The translations under genes were made by a program, and so were the position numbers. Shown in pieces: positions 7,043 to 14,500 of a DNA stretch of 23,241 nt. Within the stretch, counting starts at the first letter, position 1; the number at the start of each line of letters is the position of its first letter. The notes below the pieces were generated by a model that worked only from the letters and a program-made list of their open reading frames with translations, searched no databases and had not been told where the DNA came from. The stretch covers positions 1 to 23,241 of the forward strand of contig CBDUNM010000074.1 of assembly GCA_965368585.1 (NCBI GenBank), read 5' to 3'. This stretch comes from JARRQB01 sp965368585. Lineage in GTDB: Bacteria > Pseudomonadota > Gammaproteobacteria > Chromatiales > Chromatiaceae.

Positions 7043-8101
7043 ATGTCACATCTCGAAGCGCGTCAGGAAAAGGACCTGAACGGAATCCGCGAGCGCATGA
7101 TCACTCAGGCCGATGCCGTTGCCGTCGCCGTGGAAAACGCCGTGCGTTCAGTGCAAACCAACGACCGCCGGCTGGCCTACGATACCGTGCTGGCCGACCA
7201 TCCGATCAATCGCCTGACCCGCGAAATCGACAAGCTTTGCCATCGCTTTATCGCGGTCCACCTGCCCAGTGCCGGACCGTTGCGGCTGCTTTCGTCCGTC
7301 ATCCGGGCCAACGTGGAGTTGGAGCGTATCGGCGACTATGCCGTCACCGTAGCGCGCGAAACCGCGCAGATGTCCGCGCCGCCGGAAGGCATCATGGCGC
7401 GGGAACTCGACCGGGTGGCCGGCGAAACGCTGCTCATGCTGCGTCAGTCGGTCAAGGCGTTCAAGGAGCTCAACGCCGAGCTTGCCCGGGGTACCGTGGG
7501 CATTGCCGACCAGCTGCAACTCCACATGGATATGGTCTACGCCGAACTCAGGGCCAACACGGACAAAGACAAGATCAAGGACAGTCTGGCGATATTCGTC
7601 GTCTTCACCCAACTGAAACGCGTGGCCGACCAGGCCAAGAATCTGTGCGAGCACACCATCTTCGCTCAAACCGGCGAGCAGAAGGCGCCCAAGGTCTACC
7701 GGATCCTGTTCGTGGATCGCGACAACAGCCGTCTCGGACCCATGGCCCAGGCTATCGCCGCCCATGCCTTTACCAACAGCGGGCGTTACCGTACGGCGGG
7801 TCTTGCGCCCGCGGTCGCATTGGACGGGCAGTTGACTCAGTTTCTGGAAGGCCGGGGCATCGATACCGCGGCGCTGAAGCCCGGCGCCCTGGCCGACATC
7901 ACCCTTGCGGAGTTGTCCGAGCAGCAGGTGCTGGTCTGTCTGGAGTGCAGTATGCAGGATCTGACCCGGGACCTGCCTTTTCATACGTCGATGCTGGAGT
8001 GGCAGCTCGAACCGGCGGCCGACATGGAAACGCTGTATCGCGATCTGGCCGGCCGCATCAGCGATTTGATGGAACTGCTGCGCGGCCCGGGAGCGGATTG
8101 A
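7043..8101 (+). CDS. phoU: PhoU fused to an inactive LMW-phosphatase-like domain
   Basis: A 352-residue protein; ordinary PhoU is about 220-240. Residues ~1-212 are the PhoU double three-helix bundle, with the motif ELERIGDYA at 93-100 and its counterpart QLKRVADQAKN at 190-200, where the usual Glu of the second motif is Lys. PhoU damps the PhoR/PhoB response and controls Pst activity. Residues ~218-345 resemble low-molecular-weight protein tyrosine phosphatases or arsenate reductases (ILFV...N...GPMAQAIAAHAF, then TAGLAP, and a C-terminal LEWQLEPA in place of the W-x-x-x-DP region). The P-loop C-x5-R is destroyed: D225 stands at the Cys position and L231 at the Arg position. The domain should therefore be non-catalytic and may bind a phosphorylated ligand or another protein. 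It ends one base before pstC, so translation is probably coupled. Confidence 0.88.
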   Translation: MSHLEARQEKDLNGIRERMITQADAVAVAVENAVRSVQTNDRRLAYDTVLADHPINRLTREIDKLCHRFIAVHLPSAGPLRLLSSVIRANVELERIGDYAVTVARETAQMSAPPEGIMARELDRVAGETLLMLRQSVKAFKELNAELARGTVGIADQLQLHMDMVYAELRANTDKDKIKDSLAIFVVFTQLKRVADQAKNLCEHTIFAQTGEQKAPKVYRILFVDRDNSRLGPMAQAIAAHAFTNSGRYRTAGLAPAVALDGQLTQFLEGRGIDTAALKPGALADITLAELSEQQVLVCLECSMQDLTRDLPFHTSMLEWQLEPAADMETLYRDLAGRISDLMELLRGPGAD

Positions 8102-8102
8102 T

Positions 8103-9035
8103 ATGAGTGATCTCGCCACCACCTCGAGTCGCGCACCGGCGGAATTCGATCAGCGCAACCTCGACTGGTACATCGACAAACTGGTACAGGGATTGGTTTT
8201 CATCGGCGGGATTTCCGCCATCATTTTCATTATCGGTATTTTCGTCTTCATCACGGTCGAGGGTTTCGGCTTCATTGCCGGCCGTTTCGATTTCATGGAG
8301 TTCTTTACCTCGCCCTGGTGGGAACCCACCGACGAGGACGAACCGACCTACGGTATTCTGGCGCTGATCGCCGGTACCGCCAGTGTCACCGGTCTGGCGA
8401 TGGTCGTGGCGATCCCCTTTTCGCTGGGCGCGGCCATCTTTATCGGTGAATTCGCATCCGGCAAAACGCGCGAGTACCTGAAGATTCTGGTCGAGCTGCT
8501 GGCCGCCATCCCGTCGGTCGTGTGGGGATTCATCGGCCTGACCATCATGAACCCGCTGATCATCGACCTGTTCGACGTGCCCGTGGGGCTGAACATTCTC
8601 AACGCCGGCATCATTCTGGGGTTGATGGCAGCCCCCATCATGACATCCATCGCGGAAGATGCGCTCAAGGCGGTGCCCGACCGCTACCGGGAGGCCGCGG
8701 AGGCGCTCGGCGCCACCCGCTGGCAGGTGATCTACAAGGTGGTCTTGCCGGCGTCGAAGAACGGTCTGCTGGGCGCGGTATTGCTGGGCGTGGGTCGTGG
8801 CTTCGGTGAAACCATGGCGGTGCTCATGGCCACCGGTCACGCGATCAACATGCCCGGCAGCGTATTCGATTCGGTGCGCGCACTGACCGCCACCATTGCC
8901 GCCGAACTGGGGGAGACCGCTCATGGGTCGGATCATTACGGGGCGTTGTTCACCATCGGCATCTTCCTGTTCATCATCACCTTCATCATTAACCTGTCCG
9001 CCGATCTGATCGTGCGCGGCATCAAGAAAAGCTGA
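8103..9035 (+). CDS. pstC: Phosphate ABC transporter permease PstC
   Basis: A 310-residue inner-membrane protein with about six transmembrane helices, the first at ~28-55 (LVFIGGISAIIFIIGIFVF). The cytoplasmic EAA loop, where the ATPase docks, is visible as YREAAEALGATRWQVIYKVVLPA. The motif AAIPSVVWGFIGL and the MAAPIMTSIAEDAL stretch are typical of PstC. It pairs with PstA to form the translocation pore. The start at 8103 lies one base after the phoU stop, with GGGAGCGGA upstream. Its length and order (before pstA) match the family. Confidence 0.94.
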   Translation: MSDLATTSSRAPAEFDQRNLDWYIDKLVQGLVFIGGISAIIFIIGIFVFITVEGFGFIAGRFDFMEFFTSPWWEPTDEDEPTYGILALIAGTASVTGLAMVVAIPFSLGAAIFIGEFASGKTREYLKILVELLAAIPSVVWGFIGLTIMNPLIIDLFDVPVGLNILNAGIILGLMAAPIMTSIAEDALKAVPDRYREAAEALGATRWQVIYKVVLPASKNGLLGAVLLGVGRGFGETMAVLMATGHAINMPGSVFDSVRALTATIAAELGETAHGSDHYGALFTIGIFLFIITFIINLSADLIVRGIKKS

Positions 9036-9052
9036 CCGGAGCGCGAAATACC

Positions 9053-9922
9053 ATGTTTGCAGAATCGACGCTCAACGCGCGGGACAAAAGAACCCAGGCG
9101 CTTTTTCGGACCTTGTTCGGACTCATGACCGGCCTGCTGATCCTGCCGGTGCTGATCATACTCGGAATGCTCATCTACAAGGGTGGACCGATTATCTCGA
9201 TCGACTTTCTGTTTACCGAGCCGACCAACGGCATGACCGCCGGTGGCGTGTTCCCGGCCCTGCTGGGTACGGTATTTCTGGTATCGGTGGCACTGCTGGT
9301 ATCCGTTCCCCTGGGAGTGGCAGCGGCGGTGTATCTCAGCGAGTATGCTCCGGACAACTGGCTCACCCGGGCCATCAATCTGGCCATCATCAACCTGGCC
9401 GGTGTCCCGTCCATCGTGCATGCCCTGTTTGGCGTAGGGGCCTTCGTCATTTTCTTCGGCTTCGGCACCAGTATTCTGGCCGCCAGCCTGACCCTGGCGA
9501 TCATGACCCTGCCGGTGGTGATCGTGGCGACCAAGGAATCGCTGCAGGCGGTGCCGGAAGCCTTTCGGCAGGCCTGCTGGAACATGGGCGCCACGCGCTG
9601 GCAGGCCATTCGCCGGGTGGTTTTGCCCAACGCGGTCAGCGGCATACTGACCGGTGTGATTCTGGAGGTATCGCGCACCACGGGTGAAACCGCACCCGTC
9701 ATGTTCACCGGTGCCGCCTTCTTTCTGCCGTTCCTGCCGCAGAGCGTGTTTGACCAGACCATGGCCATGTCGCTGCATCTGTTCGTGGTCGCTACCCAGG
9801 TACCGAACGTGCCCGATGCGCTGCCTTACGGCGTGGCACTGGTGCTGATCGGCATGGTGCTGATCATGAACAGCCTCTCCATCGCCCTGCGCATGTACCT
9901 CAGGGGGAAGAAGAAATGGTGA
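9053..9922 (+). CDS. pstA: Phosphate ABC transporter permease PstA
   Basis: A 289-residue inner-membrane permease, partner of PstC. Hydrophobic segments include LFGLMTGLLILPVLIILGML near the N-terminus and several more. The EAA loop reads FRQACWNMGATRWQAIRRVVLPN, and the LAGVPSIVHALFGVGAFV and EVSRTTGETAPVMFTGAAFF motifs are characteristic of PstA. A CGGAGC sequence precedes the ATG. The stop overlaps the start of the first pstB by seven bases, indicating translational coupling. There is nothing unusual in length or motifs. Confidence 0.94.
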   Translation: MFAESTLNARDKRTQALFRTLFGLMTGLLILPVLIILGMLIYKGGPIISIDFLFTEPTNGMTAGGVFPALLGTVFLVSVALLVSVPLGVAAAVYLSEYAPDNWLTRAINLAIINLAGVPSIVHALFGVGAFVIFFGFGTSILAASLTLAIMTLPVVIVATKESLQAVPEAFRQACWNMGATRWQAIRRVVLPNAVSGILTGVILEVSRTTGETAPVMFTGAAFFLPFLPQSVFDQTMAMSLHLFVVATQVPNVPDALPYGVALVLIGMVLIMNSLSIALRMYLRGKKKW

Positions 9923-10722
9923 GCGTTGTCGCAACAGATACAGTGCAAAGCCCGGTGCCGACGCCGGTTGAGGTCAAACTGGATGTGAAGGATCTCACGA
10001 TCAGCTACCACGGTACGCCGGCGCTGCGGAATGTGACACTGGACGTCAAGGAGAACGAGATCTTCGGCATCATCGGCCCGGCCAACGCGGGCAAGACCTC
10101 GTTCCTCAAGGCCCTCAACCGCATGAGCGATTTCGAACTGGGTATGACCGTCGAGGGCGACATTCATTTCGACGGCCACGACATCCGCCGGCTCAGAAAC
10201 GTTTTCGCCTACCGCAGTCGCATCGGTGTGGTATTTCCCCTGCCCGTGGGTCTGCCGCTGACCGTCTACGAGAACGTGGCCCTGTCGCCGCGCCTGCGCG
10301 GGGTGAACAACAAGACGGATCTGGACGTGATCGTGGAACGCTGCCTGGCCCGCGCGGCCTTGTGGGACGAAGTCAAGGATCGGCTCAATGCGCTCGGCTC
10401 GCTGCTTTCCGGCGGTCAGCAGCAGCGTCTAACCATTGCGCGCGCATTGTCTCAGGAGCCGGATCTGTTGATGCTCGATGAGTTTTCCATCGCCGTCGAC
10501 CCGGTTACCACCATGCGTATCGAAGATGTGCTCAAGGAACTCAAGAGCGAGATGACCATCATCATGGTCACCAACCTGGTGCAGCAGGCCCGGCGCCTGG
10601 CCGACCGCACGGCCTTTTTTCTGGAAAGCGAGTGCGTGGAGGTCGGCGATACCGCCGCCTTGTTCGACGGCAAGGTACAGGATCAACGCACCACCGACTA
10701 CGTCGAGGGGAGATTCGGATGA
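9916..10722 (+). CDS. pstB: PstB-type ATPase 1: intact signature, defective Q- and H-loops
   Basis: A 268-residue ABC ATPase of the PstB family. Visible motifs: Walker A GPANAGKT (54-61), signature LSGGQ (164-168, inside LLSGGQQQRLTIARAL) and Walker B ending LMLDE (D188, E189). Two ATP-site residues are replaced. The Q-loop Gln is P108 (VVFPLP where PstB normally has VFQ-P), and the switch His is N220 (MVTNLVQQA where the family has VTHN). The D-loop also departs (SIAVDP). Its own Walker-A site should hydrolyse ATP poorly, but it can offer a normal signature to a partner. It overlaps pstA and is followed after 40 bases by a second PstB of identical length with the reciprocal defects. This suggests an obligate heterodimer. 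Confidence 0.92.
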   Translation: MVSVVATDTVQSPVPTPVEVKLDVKDLTISYHGTPALRNVTLDVKENEIFGIIGPANAGKTSFLKALNRMSDFELGMTVEGDIHFDGHDIRRLRNVFAYRSRIGVVFPLPVGLPLTVYENVALSPRLRGVNNKTDLDVIVERCLARAALWDEVKDRLNALGSLLSGGQQQRLTIARALSQEPDLLMLDEFSIAVDPVTTMRIEDVLKELKSEMTIIMVTNLVQQARRLADRTAFFLESECVEVGDTAALFDGKVQDQRTTDYVEGRFG

Positions 10723-10762
10723 TGTCTAGACTTCAATATCGATACCAGCGCGTGGTGACGTC

Positions 10763-11569
10763 ATGAGTCATGCAGCCCAATCCACGACTACTGCTGCATC
10801 CCCCGCCGACTACGCCATCCGCACTAAAAAACTCAGCCTGTGGTACGGGACCTTTCAGGCGCTGTTCGACGTGGATCTCAACATCCGCAACGGCATGATC
10901 ACCTCCATGATCGGTCCGTCCGGCTGCGGCAAGTCCACCTTTTTACGCAGCGTCAACCGCATCAACGAGCGCCTGGGGTACGTACGTATCGAAGGTTCCA
11001 TCGAAGTCATGGATCGGAACGTCTACGATCCCGCCGTCGAACTGATGCAGGTGCGCAAGCAGGTGGGCATGGTGTTCCAGCGGCCCAATCCCTTGCCCAT
11101 TTCTATCCGCGACAACATCCTGTTCGGCCACAAGTTGCACAATCGCGGCGCCGCGTCGGGCAAGCAACGGCCGGACGACATCGTTGAAGAAGCACTGCGC
11201 ACGGTGCTGCTGTGGGACAAGGTCAAGGACCGCCTCAACCGCAAGGCCACCGACCTGTCGTTGGAAGAGCAACAAAAGTTGTGTATCGCCCGCCTGCTAC
11301 CGGTCAAACCCAGCATACTGCTGATGGACGAACCCTGCTCGGCGCTCGATCCCAAGGGCACCTCGGCGGTGGAGGAGTTGATCTGGGAGTTGCGCGGCCA
11401 ATACACCATCCTCATCGTCACCCACAATATGGCCCAGGCCCGCCGTGCCAGCGAGGAATGTATCTTCATGCTGATGGGCAAGGTGGTCGAACACACCGCG
11501 ACCGAAGACCTCTTCGTTACGCCGCGGCACAAGGAGACCGCCGACTACATCGAGGGCCGGTACGGCTAA
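10763..11569 (+). CDS. pstB: PstB-type ATPase 2: intact Walker/Q/H, defective signature
   Basis: A 268-residue PstB-family ATPase. Walker A is canonical (GPSGCGKS, 51-58), the Q-loop is intact (VFQRPNP, Q106), Walker B is ILLMDEP (D189, E190), the D-loop SALDP is normal and the switch His is H221 (VTHNMAQA). The ABC signature is broken: LSGGQ is LSLEE at 165-169 (DLSLEEQQKLCIARLL), losing both glycines. It is the mirror of the upstream paralogue: same length, similar C-termini (DYIEGRYG against DYVEGRFG), opposite defects. A tandem duplication followed by division of labour is the simplest history. It is the last gene of the pst operon. The next gene converges on it and ends only eight bases away. 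Confidence 0.93.
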   Translation: MSHAAQSTTTAASPADYAIRTKKLSLWYGTFQALFDVDLNIRNGMITSMIGPSGCGKSTFLRSVNRINERLGYVRIEGSIEVMDRNVYDPAVELMQVRKQVGMVFQRPNPLPISIRDNILFGHKLHNRGAASGKQRPDDIVEEALRTVLLWDKVKDRLNRKATDLSLEEQQKLCIARLLPVKPSILLMDEPCSALDPKGTSAVEELIWELRGQYTILIVTHNMAQARRASEECIFMLMGKVVEHTATEDLFVTPRHKETADYIEGRYG

Positions 11570-11577
11570 CATGCAGG

Positions 11578-14500
11578 TTAACCGGACGGGTACACAAGTA
11601 GCCCGACCAGATGTTCGAAGCCCGCCACAACCGGCGGTTTGTTCTTCTGGCTGTAATGGGTAAGAAACTCCCGGATCAAGCGAATCTGTTTCACCACCGA
11701 GTCGGCTTCGCGTTGGGTGGCATCGGAAAATTCGAGGTTGTAAGCGCTTGCCAGTGCGGTCGCCTGGTCCGTGTCGAGTTCGTTCTGGATCAGATGGCGA
11801 ACCAGGCGCAGGTTGAGCTTGTCGGTGCGCATCCAGAAATTCGCCGAACCAGACGCCATCTCGCTTTCCAACTCGCCGATTTCCCGCAGCAGGTCCCGGG
11901 GAGGTGTTTGTGCATTGGCGGAATGGCCGATTCTCCGCAGGAGAATATCCAGGGCGATGGCGTTGAGCTGCGGGTAGCCCGCCTGCGCCGGGTGACCACC
12001 CTGCGTAAGAACCCGCTGCGACTCGCGGTAGAGATCTCGCGCGACCTCCAGGTCTTCCAGCCCTTTCTTGTGGAGGGTCCCCCTGTCCAGGCGCAGGCGG
12101 ATAACAGCGCGGTGTTTATAGGCGCTGGCCTGCAGGTTCATCCGTTCGGCGTTGTCCCCGATCCTGCGCAGCTGTTCCACGCGGTCGATCGCGGTACTGA
12201 ACAGCCTGTCGACCGTTTCCATGGCACCGGACGCAATCCGGGTCTCACCCTCAAGATCTTTTTCGATCCAGCGGATAGACAGATTGCTCGCCTGTTCGAC
12301 TCCCTTCAGGCTAATGGCGCCGCTTGGGTGCGCGAGCGCCTGCGTGTAGTACTCGGACGCCGTCTTGAAATCGCCGAGTTCGCCGAATACGTGCCCCAGG
12401 GCCTCTTGCACCTGCGCATCGCCGGTTATCCAGCGTTCTTCCGCAGGGGTGTTGTTGCTCAAGCGGCCGCGCAGGCGATCCAGTCCAGCCTGGTGGTTGC
12501 CACACTGGGCCGGATAGTCCCTCAACCAGGCGGCGAACTCACTGGCGGCATGGAAACGTTGCGGAATGCGATACGTCTCGTGCGGTTTGTCCTGCGCGAG
12601 GCGGAACACGCTCTCGCCGTAACATTGATAGGCGCTCCAGGTATTGGCGCCGGGAAAACGCGTATAGGTCTCGCGCCGCGCTGCCAGCACCGCATCGCCG
12701 AAGGTCAGCCCGAGCCGCAACATGCCGTCGTAGAAGGTCTCGGCGAAACACAGTGCGGCCGGATCGTAGACCACCCAGCCGGCCGCGATCACCGCGCGCG
12801 CGCCCAACTTGAGAAATGCGCTGGCGACACTCGCCGCCAAGGCGTGTCGGTCGCGCGCCTGCTCTTCTTTTCGGGCCTCGATGCGACCGAGGTGACAACA
12901 GTTGATAAACACCAGTTCGGGCACCTGCCGCAGGCTGTCGAAGACGTCGGGCAATACGCGCACGACTCTGCCGGTCCGGGGATCCTCGCCCAAGATCAGC
13001 GCCGTGCTCGCGTGTTCATGATCCTTCAGATACTCGCCGTGTGTCGCCAGGTGCAAGACCCGATAGTCGCCGGTCAACAGCTGGACCGTTGCGTCGGTCG
13101 GGTTGCCGGCCATTGCGAGCGAGGCTTGGAAGTTGTGCTGCTCCAGCAATCCCTTTACTTTCTCGCCCTCCTCACGCGCCCCCGGCAAATCACCCAGCGT
13201 ATCGGCGATGACCAGGGCGGTCGGCGTCTGGTTGAACAGCCGGAAGGCGGGTGCGTCGGGAAGATTCAATTGACGCACGATCCCGGTTTCCACCGCCAGC
13301 GGACGATTCAGGCGGTTGTGCCGGTCGTGCAGCATCTCCCAGGGGAAGCGCGCCGTGGTCTCGTCGAGCAGCAGCTGAATGCCCATTTGATCGCCGACGT
13401 CTTCCTTGTAATCATGTGGAATCAGAAGTTCGAAGAGCGCTTCGCCAAAGCGCGGTTTGAGCGCATGGTCCGCCACAGCGAGTTCGACCAGGTCATTGAC
13501 CAGATCACATTGGTTGACCTTGTGCAGCGTCGGTGACGCCGCTCGGTCGCCAACGGGTGCGAAATCAATAGTCTGGTCGTGCTGTTCGATGCGTACGATG
13601 CGCCACCAGCTGTCTGACTGGAAGCTGTAGCGCGCGCTCAACCCGCCGCGATCGGTTTGAACGGTTGTATCGATGTCGAGGATACCGTCGAACTCCTGCA
13701 GCAAGGTATCCAGAATCCGCGCCGATTGAATGGCGGTGTCTTCATAGCGTTCGACGAAGCGCAGCCCGCCGATGAGCGGTGCGGCGATCGCCTGCAGACG
13801 TTGATTGGCGTCAACCAGGGCGCGCAACAGCGACGTCAGTGCCTGTGCGAGCGGTAGCGCTCCCTCCCCCGAGCCGACAATCAGGGCGCATACCTGCAAG
13901 TTGGCCGGGCTTTCGCCACAAAAACGGTACTGTTCCTGACGGTGCACGCTGAATCGGACCAAGGCGTTGGCAAAGGTGCGTCGCAGCTTGGGTCCCGTCA
14001 GCATGCCCATGCGGCCGAGTCCCGCCACGATGACCGTGTGTTGCTCGGGATCCTTAACGGGTGTGAAGATCTCGACGGTTTCGACGGCGCCCGGATAATG
14101 GCCGTGTTCGTGGCGCTGTTTCATCAGGCCGCCGGTCAGATCGTCCATGGCGCGCTCCGGGCCATTGATCGAATCGCCCTCGTAGTGGCCGACAACGGCT
14201 GGCCGCTGCACTTTCCGCACGTCGCCATGGACGATCTGTATCGCGGGAAGCTCGCTGGCGGCCGCCGACTCGGTGAGCGGTCGTTCGCGCCCTCCGACCA
14301 GCAAGGCGCGCAGCATATCGTCTTCGTTGGGTTGCAGCCACAGCGGTTCCTCGCGTAAATCCTGGACCTGCGCGCGTTCCGTTGTCCTGACGGCCGGCAG
14401 GCCTTCCGGCAGCCGTGCGCTGTACCCCTGCTGCAGGATCTCCACGATCGCAGCAAAGTATTCGCCGCGGTCGAACAGCGACCCATGCTCGACGTCGGGG

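Noticed and set aside
11611..13536. A 641-residue plus-strand open frame opposite the CHAT gene
   Set aside because: It is a reverse-strand shadow in high-GC DNA; the minus-strand frame carries clear conserved domains while this one has none.
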